DNA from: Actinoplanes sp. SE50/110
GTDB taxonomy: Bacteria; Actinomycetota; Actinomycetes; Mycobacteriales; Micromonosporaceae
Reading direction: 5' to 3'
DNA length: 64,000 bases
Assembly (NCBI RefSeq): GCF_900119315.1
Contig: NZ_LT827010.1
Location: forward strand, 470,001-534,000
Below, piece after piece: positions 51,950-60,613 of the stretch. Below the pieces are notes generated by a model, which made no database searches, was not told the DNA's origin, and saw nothing but the letters and a program-made list of their open reading frames with translations. A program made the position numbers and the translations under genes. Positions within the stretch are counted from its first letter, which is position 1, and the number at the start of each line of letters is the position of its first letter.

Positions 51950-52987
51950 GTGCAGGATGTGACGGCACGGCGACGATGGGCAGCCGTTCTCGCGCTGCTG
52001 GTCGCCGCATGCGGGATCGCCGGCGTGACCACGCCGGCCGCCGCCGCTCCCCGGCCCCTGGCCGCCCCGGGGGAGTCCGGTGACGACGGTGAGGGCGGCT
52101 CCAAGTCCCTGCTCGACAAACTCGACGAGGCCTCCAAGGGTTACGTCACGGCCAGTGCCAAGCTCAAGCAGTCCCGGGCCGAGCAGACGAAACTGGCCGC
52201 CGAGCTCAAGCAGCTCGACGCCGACATGGGCCCGCGGCAGGCCGCGCTGAACAGGTACGCCGCGCAGGCGTACACGATGGGCCGGTTGGGCCCGCTGAGC
52301 GCGCTGCTCACCGCGAACACCTCGGCCGGGTTCCTGGACCGGGCCCAGATGCTCGGCACCGTGGCCGCCAAGCAGACCCTGGCGCTCGACGAGCTGAAGG
52401 CCACCCGGGCCGGTCGGCAGCAGGCCAAGGCCGCGATCGACCAGGCGGTCACCGACCAGGCGAAACTGACCAAGGTGATGGCCGCCCGCAAGACCCAGGC
52501 CGAGCAGGCGCTGAAGAACGCCAACCAGGGCGGCGACTCCGGTGGTGACAACTCCGGCGGCGGCAGCAGCTCGAACGCGGACAAGCCCGGCGGCAGCCTG
52601 GCCGGCGGCTGCACGGTCGACGACCCGACCACCACCGGCTGCATCACGCCGCGCCTGCTGTTCGCGATGAAGCAGGCGCAGAAGGCCGGCTTCACCCACT
52701 ACGTCGCGTGCTTCCGGCATCAGAACAGTGGGGAGCATCCGAAGGGGCGGGCCTGCGACTTCGCCGCCGACAAGGGCGGCTTCGGCGGGGTGGCGACCGG
52801 GAGCAGCAAGACCTACGGCACCGACCTGGCGAACTACTTCATCCACAACTCGGACACCCTCGGCGTCCTCTACGTGATCTGGTTCAAACGGATCTGGTTG
52901 CCGAGCAGCGGATGGAAGGCGTACAGCGGGGTCGGGGGGACGCCCTCGACGGACCACACCAACCACGTACACCTGTCGGTCATCTAG
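51950..52987 (+). CDS. Secreted coiled-coil LAS-type cell-wall hydrolase, paralog B
   Basis: 345 residues, the same as paralog A. Signal peptide about 1-33; coiled coil about 50-190; a Gly/Ser/Asn linker (193-216); C-terminal catalytic domain with CTVDDPTTTGCIT, His263 and Asp270 (HPKGRACD) and HVH at 339-341. The GTG at 51950 was chosen because GGAAGGA is 10 nt upstream; the ATG at 51941 is almost touching it. Expected to trim peptidoglycan. Expression is under the upstream riboswitch. A strong terminator follows. Confidence 0.87.
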   Translation: MQDVTARRRWAAVLALLVAACGIAGVTTPAAAAPRPLAAPGESGDDGEGGSKSLLDKLDEASKGYVTASAKLKQSRAEQTKLAAELKQLDADMGPRQAALNRYAAQAYTMGRLGPLSALLTANTSAGFLDRAQMLGTVAAKQTLALDELKATRAGRQQAKAAIDQAVTDQAKLTKVMAARKTQAEQALKNANQGGDSGGDNSGGGSSSNADKPGGSLAGGCTVDDPTTTGCITPRLLFAMKQAQKAGFTHYVACFRHQNSGEHPKGRACDFAADKGGFGGVATGSSKTYGTDLANYFIHNSDTLGVLYVIWFKRIWLPSSGWKAYSGVGGTPSTDHTNHVHLSVI

Positions 52988-52992
52988 AAACC

Positions 52993-53027
52993 GCAAGAAG
53001 CCCGGGCCGATGGCCCGGGCTTCTTGC
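52993..53027. terminator. Strong hairpin terminator
   Basis: GCAAGAAGCCCGGGCC-GAT-GGCCCGGGCTTCTTGC: a perfect 16-bp stem with a TTCTT end, between the convergent hydrolase and ABC ATPase genes. Confidence 0.93.
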
Positions 53028-53042
53028 TGGGGACGAGCGAAC

Positions 53043-53813
53043 CTACTTCTTCATGTAGGTCTCGTACTCCTTGAGTACGTCCTCGGTCGGGCCGTCCGCC
53101 CGGATCAGCCCCGACTCCAGCCAGATGACCCGCTCGCAGGTGTCCCGGATCGACTGCTCGCTGTGGCTGACCAGGAACACCGTGCCGGCCTGGGCGCGCA
53201 GCTCGCGGACCCGGGCCTCGCTGCGGCGGCGGAACTTGGCGTCACCGGTGGCCAGCGCCTCGTCGATGAGCAGCACGTCGTGCTGCTTGGCGGCGGCGAT
53301 CGAGAAGCGCAGCCGGGCGCCCATGCCGGACGAGTACGTCCGCATCGGCAGCGAGGCGAAGTCGCCGCGCTCGTTGATCCCGGAGAAGTCGATGATCTCC
53401 TTCTTGCGCTCCTTGACCTCGGCCGGGGTCATGCCCATGGCCAGGCAGCCCAGCTCGACGTTGCGCTCGCCGGACAGGTCGTTCATCAGGGCCGCGTTGA
53501 CGCCCAGCAGCGACGGTTGGCCGGCCGCGTAGATCGCGCCCCGGTGCACCGGCAGCAGACCGGCGACGGCACGCAGCAGGGTCGACTTGCCCGAGCCGTT
53601 GCTGCCGATCAGGCCGACCGCTTCACCCTTGTAGGCGACGAAGCTGACGCCCTTGACCGCGTGCACCTCGCGCACGTTCGCCGAGTTGGTCTTGGTGACC
53701 AGGCGCTTGAGCGCGGAGACCGGGCTGACCTGGTTGGCGCCGATCGCCCCGACGATCTTGTAGACGATGTGGGCGTCATCGGCGATGACGGTGGGGATCC
53801 GCTCGTCAGCCAC
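53043..53813 (-). CDS. ABC exporter ATPase (Wzt/TagH-like)
   Basis: 256 residues. Walker A GSNGSGKST, SSGMGARLRFSIA (signature region), Walker B LLIDEALATGD and SHS switch match polysaccharide/teichoic-acid exporter ATPases of ABC-2 type. The GTG at 53813 overlaps the permease stop by 8 bp and has GAGAAGGG upstream. With the permease it forms a two-gene operon that exports a lipid-linked glycan; no glycan synthesis genes are nearby. Confidence 0.92.
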   Translation of the reverse strand: MADERIPTVIADDAHIVYKIVGAIGANQVSPVSALKRLVTKTNSANVREVHAVKGVSFVAYKGEAVGLIGSNGSGKSTLLRAVAGLLPVHRGAIYAAGQPSLLGVNAALMNDLSGERNVELGCLAMGMTPAEVKERKKEIIDFSGINERGDFASLPMRTYSSGMGARLRFSIAAAKQHDVLLIDEALATGDAKFRRRSEARVRELRAQAGTVFLVSHSEQSIRDTCERVIWLESGLIRADGPTEDVLKEYETYMKK

Positions 53814-54708
53814 GGCCGTAACCCTTCTCTCCACGCCAGAAGTACAGGAAGCCGGCGGTGCCCACGACCACGGCCCAGATCACGCCCTCGATCCACAGCA
53901 TCTTGGGGGTGCCGACGAGCTCCTGGCCCTCCATCAGCGAGTGCCGGTACAGCTCGACGAAGACCAGCATCGGGTTCGCCTCGATCAGGTGCAGCTTCCA
54001 CCCCTGCAGGGCATGGGCATGGGTGAAGCGGGTGACCGGGTAGAGCACGGCCGAGCCGTACATCCAGAACCGCATGATGAACGGGACCAGCTGCTTGATG
54101 TCGCGGAACGTGGAGCCGAGCCGGGCGCCGCCCATGGCCAGGCCGAAGTTGAACAGCGACTGCAGCAGCATGACCGGGAAGATCAGCAGCCACTGGACGG
54201 TGATCGGCTCGTGGCAGAGCAGCACGATGATCAACAGCACGCCGGTGGCGGTGATGAAGTTCCGGATCTCCACGAGCGCGGCGGACAGCGGCAGGCTGGC
54301 CCGCGGGAAGTGCAGCGCCCGGATCAGGCCCAGGTTGCCGGTGATCGAGTTGACGCCCTGCGACACCGTCGACTGGGTGAAACCGAAGACGAACACCCCG
54401 ATGCACAGGTACGGGATGAAGTTCGGATTGTTCGCGCCGGTGCCGATGATGACACCGAAGATGACGTAGTACACCAGGGCGTTGATGGCGGGGGTGAGCA
54501 CCTGCCACAACGTGCCGAGGTTCGTGGTGCCCAGCGTGGACACCGTCTTCGCCTTGGCGTGCGCGGTGATGAAGTACCGATAACCCCACACCTGGCGGGC
54601 GTACTCCAGCGGTCCGAGCAGGCGCCCGGACGAGCTCAGGCCGTGCCGCCGGGCGAGTTCCTTGAGGGGAATCCCGGTAGCGGCATCGGCAACCGCTGTC
54701 TCTGGCAT
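53806..54708 (-). CDS. ABC exporter permease (Wzm/TagG-like)
   Basis: 300 residues with six hydrophobic helices, typical of ABC-2 permeases (WGYRYFITAHAKAKTVSTLGTTNLGTLWQVLTP before helix 1). ATG 54708 (PETAVADAAT) has GGAG upstream; longer frames (ATG 54786, 54849) would read through a palindrome, so they are not preferred. It partners with the ATPase gene downstream to export cell-surface glycan. Confidence 0.9.
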   Translation of the reverse strand: MPETAVADAATGIPLKELARRHGLSSSGRLLGPLEYARQVWGYRYFITAHAKAKTVSTLGTTNLGTLWQVLTPAINALVYYVIFGVIIGTGANNPNFIPYLCIGVFVFGFTQSTVSQGVNSITGNLGLIRALHFPRASLPLSAALVEIRNFITATGVLLIIVLLCHEPITVQWLLIFPVMLLQSLFNFGLAMGGARLGSTFRDIKQLVPFIMRFWMYGSAVLYPVTRFTHAHALQGWKLHLIEANPMLVFVELYRHSLMEGQELVGTPKMLWIEGVIWAVVVGTAGFLYFWRGEKGYGRG

Positions 54709-54800
54709 GGAGTGGTGCTCCGATCTCGTCGGCCGGTACGAGGCGGCGGACTCCGGTGACTTGCCTTCAGACACAGGTAGCAGCATGACAGGCGCCCGCC

Positions 54801-54829
54801 GACGTCGATAGAACGGGTTCGTATCGACG
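54801..54829. promoter_or_regulatory. Long inverted repeat between ABC permease and TetR gene
   Basis: ACGTCGATA-GAAC-GG-GTTC-G-TATCGACGT: 13 bp on each side with a single bulged base. It sits 93-121 bp from the permease start and 67 bp before the TetR gene. It could be the TetR operator, or a hairpin in the permease leader. Confidence 0.7.
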
Positions 54830-54895
54830 TGGGAGGAACGGTAACTCACCGAACGGCGGAACGCAACCGTTACGTCGTAGCGCTATAGTTACCGC

Positions 54896-55501
54896 GTGGC
54901 GACAGTGAAGCGCGCACCGGCCGGAGCGGCGGTGCTCCGGAATGACATCACCGTGGCGATCCGAAACGCGGTCATGAGTGAGCTGGCCGAGGTCGGTTAC
55001 GGCCGGCTCTCCATTGAGGCGGTGGCCCGGCGGGCCGGCGTGGGTAAGACGGCGATCTACCGGCGCTGGTCCAACAAGCTGGAGATGGTACTTGAGATCA
55101 TCACCGATGTCGCCGGTCGGAAGGTGCCGGTGCCCGACACCGGCAGCTTCGCCAGCGATCTCGACCTGCTGATGATGATCGTCAGCCGGGCGTTGCAGCA
55201 TCGGGTCGCTTCGCAGATCATCCCCGACCTGATGGCCGAGGCGGCGCGGAACCCGCAGATCGCCGAAACCCTGCAACGGGTGCTCCGGCTGCACCAGCAG
55301 TCGGTCGGGGACAAGCTGGTCGGCCAGGCCGTCGCGCGCGGCGAACTGCCCGAGGGCACCGACGCCGACGTCGCCGTCGACCTCATCCTCGGCCCGCTGT
55401 ACTGGCGGCTCGCCGTCTCCCGGCAGCCGATCGACGACGCCTACCTGGAGAAGCTGGCGGCCGCGGTCCTCGGTTCCCTGCGCGGTGGTTCGGCAACCTA
55501 A
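54896..55501 (+). CDS. TetR-family regulator (divergent from ABC exporter)
   Basis: 201 residues. N-terminal HTH about 18-65 (LSIEAVARRAGVGKTAIYRRWSNKLE); the C-terminal ligand domain resembles TetR_C_11-type (PDLMAEAARNPQIAETLQRV). TATAGT sits 7-8 nt before the GTG, which fits a leaderless mRNA. Several GTTAC elements are found near it (54839-54844, 54868-54872, 54887-54892). It probably controls the divergent exporter operon and itself. Confidence 0.92.
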   Translation: MATVKRAPAGAAVLRNDITVAIRNAVMSELAEVGYGRLSIEAVARRAGVGKTAIYRRWSNKLEMVLEIITDVAGRKVPVPDTGSFASDLDLLMMIVSRALQHRVASQIIPDLMAEAARNPQIAETLQRVLRLHQQSVGDKLVGQAVARGELPEGTDADVAVDLILGPLYWRLAVSRQPIDDAYLEKLAAAVLGSLRGGSAT

Positions 55502-55533
55502 AGCCGGCGGTGTTCCCGCCGACTGTGGGGGCC

Positions 55534-55893
55534 ATGCACCCCGCCCCCCGAGTCGACACCACCGTGCTGGACGCCGCGGCGCTGCTCGCGATCGCCATGG
55601 GCCGCGCCTCCGAGACCGGTCTCGGCGTCCGGTCCCACCCGCCCCGGGTGGTCACCGGCGCCGCGGTCGCCGGCGCCTGGCGCAGCCCGGACGGCACGGT
55701 CAAACTGCAGCTGCGGACCGACGGGACGTACCACGGTGAGGTCGCCGGCCGCCGCAACCGTCCGAGCGGCACCTACCGCGTCGAGGGCGCCGCGCTCGTC
55801 CTGCACGACGACACGTCCGGTCTGAACACCGCGGTCCACGTCCGGCACGAGGGCGAACTGGAGATGGCCGGCCACCGCCTTCTCCCGGAGTGA
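55534..55893 (+). CDS. Atu4866-like small beta protein
   Basis: 119 residues. The C-terminal about 75 residues (GAWRSPDGTVKLQLRTDGTYHGEVAGRRNRPSGTYRVEG) match the Atu4866 domain pattern, a small beta-barrel of unknown role; the N-terminal 35 residues are unlike it. ATG 55534 follows GGGGG; GTG 55510 is an alternative. It lies just after the TetR gene and before pnuC. Confidence 0.75.
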   Translation: MHPAPRVDTTVLDAAALLAIAMGRASETGLGVRSHPPRVVTGAAVAGAWRSPDGTVKLQLRTDGTYHGEVAGRRNRPSGTYRVEGAALVLHDDTSGLNTAVHVRHEGELEMAGHRLLPE

Positions 55894-55915
55894 TCCGGTC
55901 CGCCATGCTGTCGCG

Positions 55916-56521
55916 GTGATCGATGGGTTGAACAGTGTCGCGCTGACCGCCTTCGGCGTCGGCACCACCTGGGCCGAGGTGCTCGGTTTCCTCACCGGCC
56001 TGCTGAACGTCTGGCTGCTGGTCCGGCAGCACGTCCTGAACTGGCCGCTCGGCATCCTCAACGTGCTGCTGCTGATGCTGGTCTTCGGCACGGCCGGGTT
56101 GTACGCCGACATGGGCCTGCAGGTGGTGTACGTGATCCTCGGCCTGTACGGCTGGTGGGCGTGGCTTCGCGGCGGTGCGGACCACACCGCACTGGTGGTG
56201 CGGCCCACCACCCGGGCGGAGTGGCTGGCGCTGGCCGTCGCCGGGGTGCTGCTGACCGGTGGGTTGTGGCTCTTCCTGGACCGGCTGACCGGGTCCACGG
56301 TGCCGCTGGCGGATGCGGTGACCACCGCGTTGTCACTGCTGGCGACGTATGGGCAGACCCGCAAGCTGGTGGAGAGCTGGTGGCTGTGGATCGCGGCGGA
56401 TCTGATCTACATCCCGCTCTACTGCTACAAGGAGCTCTGGCTGACCGCGATCCTCTATGTGGCGTTCCTCGCCCTCTGTGTGGCCGGGCTGCGGTCCTGG
56501 CGGCGGGCGGTGACCGCGTGA
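55916..56521 (+). CDS. pnuC: NMN/ribosylnicotinamide transporter PnuC
   Basis: 201 residues with seven hydrophobic helices. PnuC features: W..GILNVLLLMLVFGTAGLYADMGLQVVYVILGLYGWWAW and, near the end, ESWWLWIAADLIYIPLYCYK. It imports nicotinamide riboside/NMN by facilitated diffusion. Its stop overlaps the nadR start (GTGA), so import and phosphorylation/adenylylation are coupled. Confidence 0.95.
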   Translation: MIDGLNSVALTAFGVGTTWAEVLGFLTGLLNVWLLVRQHVLNWPLGILNVLLLMLVFGTAGLYADMGLQVVYVILGLYGWWAWLRGGADHTALVVRPTTRAEWLALAVAGVLLTGGLWLFLDRLTGSTVPLADAVTTALSLLATYGQTRKLVESWWLWIAADLIYIPLYCYKELWLTAILYVAFLALCVAGLRSWRRAVTA

Positions 56522-57609
56522 GGTTCCGGCACGGACTGATCGTCGGCAAGTTCTATCCGCCGCACGCCGGGCACCACGCCCTGATCGAGGCGGCCGCCGC
56601 GGCCTGCGACCGGGTGACCGTGGTGGTCGCGCCGTCGTCGCGGGAGAGCATCCCGCTGGCGGTGCGCCTGGAGTGGCTGCGCGCGGCGCACGGGCCGGAC
56701 GTCCGGTTCGCCGGGGTCTACGACGATCACCCGATCGACTATGCCGACCCGGCCGTCTGGGACCTGCACATGGTGGTCTTCCGGGACGCGGTCGGCGCCG
56801 AGCCGGTGGACGCGGTGTTCTCCTCCGAGGCGTACGGAGCGGAGCTGGCCCGCCGGTTCGGTGCCGTCGCCGTGCCGGTCGACCCGGACCGCCGCCGGGT
56901 GCCGATCTCCGGCAGCGCGATCCGCGCCGACCCGATCGCGCACTGGGCGCACCTCGGGCCGGGTCCGCGGGCCTGGCTGGCCCGCCGGGTGATCGTGGTC
57001 GGCGCCGAGTCGACCGGGACCACCACGACGGCCCGGGCCCTGGCCCGGCACTACCGGACCCGGGGCGGGGTCTGGGCGTCGACCGGCTGGGTGCCGGAGT
57101 TCGGCCGGGAACTGACCGGGCGCAAGCTCGCCGCCCTGCGCCGGGTCCGGCCCGAGGCGACCGTCTTCGACGTCACCTGGGACCGCGACGACTTCATCAC
57201 CGTGGCCGTGGAGCAGGCCGCCGCCGAGGACGCGGTGGCCGCCGCGGGCTCGCCGGTGGTGTTCGGCGACACCGACGCGTTCGCCACCACGATCTGGGAG
57301 GAGCGCTATCTCGGCAGCACCTCGGCGAAGGTCGGCGAGCTGGTCCGCGATCCCGACCTCTATCTGCTCACCGATGACGCCGGGGTGCCGTTCGAGGATG
57401 ACGGGCTGCGCGACGGGGAGCATCTGCGGCGGTGGATGACCGGGCGGTTCCGCGCCGAGCTGGCCGCGCGGGACGTGCCGTGGATCGAGCTGACCGGCGG
57501 CTACCGGGAGCGGCTGACGACCGCGATCCGGGCGGTGGACCGGCTGCTGGCCGCCGGCTGGCGGTTCGCACCGCCGCTAAGCCCGGCCGGGCAGGCCGCC
57601 GAAGGGTAG
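56518..57609 (+). CDS. nadR: NadR-like bifunctional NMN adenylyltransferase / ribosylnicotinamide kinase
   Basis: 363 residues. N-terminal nucleotidyltransferase: GKFYPPHAGHHALIEAA (GxFxPxHxGH) and the ISGSAIR region. C-terminal kinase: P-loop GAESTGTTTTA from about residue 162. It lacks the N-terminal HTH of enterobacterial NadR, so it is likely only an enzyme, making NAD from ribosylnicotinamide. It is translated with pnuC (GTGA). Confidence 0.93.
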   Translation: MRFRHGLIVGKFYPPHAGHHALIEAAAAACDRVTVVVAPSSRESIPLAVRLEWLRAAHGPDVRFAGVYDDHPIDYADPAVWDLHMVVFRDAVGAEPVDAVFSSEAYGAELARRFGAVAVPVDPDRRRVPISGSAIRADPIAHWAHLGPGPRAWLARRVIVVGAESTGTTTTARALARHYRTRGGVWASTGWVPEFGRELTGRKLAALRRVRPEATVFDVTWDRDDFITVAVEQAAAEDAVAAAGSPVVFGDTDAFATTIWEERYLGSTSAKVGELVRDPDLYLLTDDAGVPFEDDGLRDGEHLRRWMTGRFRAELAARDVPWIELTGGYRERLTTAIRAVDRLLAAGWRFAPPLSPAGQAAEG

Positions 57610-57626
57610 GGGGAGGGGAGGTCGGG

Positions 57627-58172
57627 ATGCGGCACGTCAAGGCCATGCTCGCCCTGGCGGCGCTCGCTCTCACGGCCGGTGGGTGCGGCCGCGAGACGGT
57701 GCGGACCGCGGCGTCGCCGAGCCCGGGCGCGACCTGGCATCTGCTGACCACGGGCAGCCCGACACCGAGTCCCACGCCGTCGCGGCTGACCGCGCGGCCG
57801 TCGGCGCCCGGGCTGGGCGCGTCGGTGTCACCGTTCCCCAGCTGCACGAAGACGTTCACCGCGACCGAGGCGGTGCTGATCCCGGTGGACGTGACGCCGA
57901 TCGCCGGAGGCTTCAAGGTGGAGTGGCCCCGGCAGTACGGCTCCAACTACCGGGTCACCGCCGTACCGCAGAAACTGGTCCTCGGTGCGCAGCCGGAGCC
58001 CTCCTGGAAGAACGTGCCGCCCGGCACCGGTTGCACGGTCAGCACGACGATCACCGGGCTGGTCCCGGGCGCGGCCTACATCGTCTGGCTGGACGCGCCC
58101 AACACCGGCTACGAGCGGGACGGCACCCGGCACCTGTACAGCGGGCGCTCGGGTGTCGTCTACCCCCGGTGA
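57627..58172 (+). CDS. Putative lipoprotein
   Basis: 181 residues. Signal peptide ending in ALTAGGCG, a possible lipobox with Cys near residue 23. A Ser/Pro/Thr-rich linker (about 30-70) is followed by a beta-rich fibronectin-like domain (VDVTPIAGGFKVEWP..YRVTAV; GLVPGAAYIVWLDA). GGGGAGGGGAGG lies before the ATG. Function unknown. Only 1 bp separates it from the convergent MFS stop. Confidence 0.8.
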   Translation: MRHVKAMLALAALALTAGGCGRETVRTAASPSPGATWHLLTTGSPTPSPTPSRLTARPSAPGLGASVSPFPSCTKTFTATEAVLIPVDVTPIAGGFKVEWPRQYGSNYRVTAVPQKLVLGAQPEPSWKNVPPGTGCTVSTTITGLVPGAAYIVWLDAPNTGYERDGTRHLYSGRSGVVYPR

Positions 58173-58173
58173 T

Positions 58174-59844
58174 CTAGTGGCCCTCGCCCTCCGGCCTGCC
58201 CTGCAACGGCATCAGGAAGGTGAGCCCGAAAGCCGCCAACAACAAGATCAAGGTCACGGCGGAGGTACGTACGGTGGTGTCCTCGAAGCCGGCGCGCACC
58301 TGCTCGCCGACGTACTGCGACAGATCCGGCCCGGCCGCGTCCGAGTGGCAGGAGGGCGGCACCACGTCCGGATTGGTCTCGGCCACCCGGTCGGTGAGGC
58401 AGGTCCGCAGCCCGGCGATCACCGCCGGCTGAGCGTCGGCCGGCACGCCGGCGGTGCTCAGCGTGGCCCGCAGCCGGTCCGCCGAGGTGTCCACGTGGTG
58501 CCCGACCGCGCCGGGCAACAGGGCGAAGAAGATCGTGCCGAGCACCGCGATGCCGAACGCCCCACCGAGCTGCTGCACCGAGGTGATCGCCCCGGAGGCC
58601 GAGCCGCTCTCCTCGTCGTCGACGCCGGCCAGCACGATGCCGAAGAACGGCGCCATCGCCAGGCCCATGCCGATGCCGAGCAGCAGCAGGGCCGGGATCA
58701 GGTGCCACGGCGTGATGCCGGAGCCGGCCCAGTGGATGGTGGCGGCGAAGACCCCCGTGCCGATCACCATCACGATGGTGCCGAGCTGCAGCAGTTTGCG
58801 GCCGAGCTTCTCGGCCAGCCCGGCGCCGGCCACGATGAAACCGGCCACCATGCCCAGTGCCTGCGGCAGCGTGGTCAGGCCGGCCTTGAGCGGGGTGTAG
58901 CCCAGCCCGATCTGCAGGTAGAAGGTGAAGACCAGGCTGGTGCCGATCAGCGAGGCGAAGAACATCAGGCCCAGGGCCAGACCGCCGGTGAAGGCGCGCT
59001 TGCGGAACAGGCTCGGGGTGACCAGCGGGTCGAGGCCGCGCTTGTCGCGCCGCGCCTCGTAGACCGCGAACAGGCCGAAGGCCAGCACGCCGACCGCCAG
59101 CATCGCGAAGGTCCACGCCGGCCAGCCCAGCTCGCGGCCCTGCACCAGGGGGTAGAGCAGCAGGAACGCGCCACCGGCGGCGAACAGCACGCCGAGCCAG
59201 TCGAGCCGCGGCGCCCGGTCGAGCCGCGACTCGGGCAGGAACCGCAGCGCGCCGAAAACGGCGAAGATGCCGAGCGGCAGGTTGATGAAGAAGATCATCC
59301 GCCAGCCGGAGTCGAAGTAGTCGGCGTCGACCAGCCAGCCGGCCAGGATCGGACCGCCGACCGAGGACAGGCCCATCACCGGGCCGAACGCGCCGAACGC
59401 CTTGGCGCGCTCGGCCGGGGCGAACATCTCGCGCAGCATGCCCAGGCCCTGCGGCAACATCAGCGCGCCGAACAGGCCCTGCACCGCGCGGGCGCCGAGC
59501 AGGAAGCCGGGCATCGGGGCGAGCGCGCAGGCGAGCGAGGCGAGGGTGAAGCCGGCCGCGCCGATCAGGAACATCCGGCGGCGGCCGTAGATGTCGCCGA
59601 GCCGGCCGCCGGTGAGCAGGCCGATGGCCATGGACAGGGTGTACGCGGCGCCGAGCCACTGGATCAGGCTGTACGACCCGCCGAGCTCGGATCGGATGAC
59701 CGGGCCGGCGATCGTGGTGACCAGCGAGTCCAGCAGGTCCATCACCTCGACCGCGAGGATCACGAAGAGGACGATCCAACGATATCGATACGGCGTGTCG
59801 GTCGCCTGGATTTCTGTTTGAACACTGTTCGTTGTCACGGACAC
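58174..59844 (-). CDS. DHA2-family MFS drug exporter
   Basis: 556 residues with 14 predicted helices. YRWIVLFVILAVEVMDLLDSLVTTIAGPVI (motif like LD.TIVN.ALP in helix 1) and GRLGDIYGRRRMF (motif A) place it in the DHA2 14-helix group that pumps out drugs with protons. A C-terminal loop with two Cys residues lies between the last helices. GTG start. Divergent from a TetR gene, with a clear inverted repeat overlapping its start. Confidence 0.93.
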   Translation of the reverse strand: MSVTTNSVQTEIQATDTPYRYRWIVLFVILAVEVMDLLDSLVTTIAGPVIRSELGGSYSLIQWLGAAYTLSMAIGLLTGGRLGDIYGRRRMFLIGAAGFTLASLACALAPMPGFLLGARAVQGLFGALMLPQGLGMLREMFAPAERAKAFGAFGPVMGLSSVGGPILAGWLVDADYFDSGWRMIFFINLPLGIFAVFGALRFLPESRLDRAPRLDWLGVLFAAGGAFLLLYPLVQGRELGWPAWTFAMLAVGVLAFGLFAVYEARRDKRGLDPLVTPSLFRKRAFTGGLALGLMFFASLIGTSLVFTFYLQIGLGYTPLKAGLTTLPQALGMVAGFIVAGAGLAEKLGRKLLQLGTIVMVIGTGVFAATIHWAGSGITPWHLIPALLLLGIGMGLAMAPFFGIVLAGVDDEESGSASGAITSVQQLGGAFGIAVLGTIFFALLPGAVGHHVDTSADRLRATLSTAGVPADAQPAVIAGLRTCLTDRVAETNPDVVPPSCHSDAAGPDLSQYVGEQVRAGFEDTTVRTSAVTLILLLAAFGLTFLMPLQGRPEGEGH

Positions 59845-59864
59845 CGTTCTAGTTGTGAACGGTG
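59842..59864. promoter_or_regulatory. TetR operator candidate between divergent MFS and TetR genes
   Basis: CACCGTTC-TAGTTGT-GAACGGTG: perfect 8-bp arms with 7-bp centre, overlapping the MFS start codon. A second palindrome GAACACTGTTC lies at 59820-59830 inside the MFS 5' end and shares GAAC/GTTC half-sites. Confidence 0.8.
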
Positions 59865-59890
59865 CTCGGTGTCAAGTAAATTAGGTGCCG

Positions 59891-60601
59891 ATGAAGACCT
59901 CGCCCTGGAGTCCGCTTCCCGACAAGCGCCCGGCTCGCGTGCAACTCGACCGCGAGCAGATCATCGACGCCGCCCTGCGGATCGTGGATGCCGAGGGCGT
60001 CGAGGCGGTGAGCACCCGCCGGGTCGCCGCCGAGTTCGGCACCGGCCCGTCCAGCCTCTACGCGCACGTGTCCAACAAGGACGAGCTGTTGCGGCTGATG
60101 TTCGACCGGGTGTGCGGCGAGATCGACCTGCCCACGCCGGATCCGGCCCGCTGGGCGGAGCAGATCCGGCAGATGATGTGCCAGGTACACGAGGTCCTGC
60201 TGGGGCACAACGACCTGGCGCGGGTCGCGCTGGCCTCGATCCCCAACGGGCCCAACGCGCTGCGCTGCTCGGAGTGGATGATCGGGCTGCTGATCGAGGG
60301 CGGGGTGTCGCCGCGGACCGCGGCCTGGGCACTCGACCGGATCTTCCTCTACGTCACCACGGACGCTTACGAGATCTCCATCTGGGTCACCCAGCTGCGT
60401 CACCTGGAGCTGCCGCAGGACGAGGTGGAGAAGCAGGTCAAGGGCGAGATGGCGAAGCACTTCGAGGACCTGCCGGCCGACCGCTTCCCGTATCTGCGGA
60501 CGCACGCGGCGGCGATGACCTCGGGCACCTCGCAGGAGCGCTTCGAGTTCGGCCTCGACCTGCTGATCGACGGACTGACGCGATCGGTCGGGAAGGGGTG
60601 A
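59891..60601 (+). CDS. TetR-family regulator
   Basis: 236 residues. TetR HTH at about 25-70 (STRRVAAEFGTGPSSLYAHVSNKDELL) and a TetR_C_1-like C-terminal domain. ATG 59891 (MKTSPW) or GTG 59885. Divergent from the DHA2 MFS gene; the palindrome between them suggests it represses that exporter. Confidence 0.92.
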   Translation: MKTSPWSPLPDKRPARVQLDREQIIDAALRIVDAEGVEAVSTRRVAAEFGTGPSSLYAHVSNKDELLRLMFDRVCGEIDLPTPDPARWAEQIRQMMCQVHEVLLGHNDLARVALASIPNGPNALRCSEWMIGLLIEGGVSPRTAAWALDRIFLYVTTDAYEISIWVTQLRHLELPQDEVEKQVKGEMAKHFEDLPADRFPYLRTHAAAMTSGTSQERFEFGLDLLIDGLTRSVGKG

Positions 60602-60613
60602 CGAGCCCTCCGG

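Noticed and set aside
53806..54849. Longer permease start at 54849 or 54786
   Set aside because: Would translate through the 29-bp inverted repeat and lacks a ribosome site; 54708 preferred.
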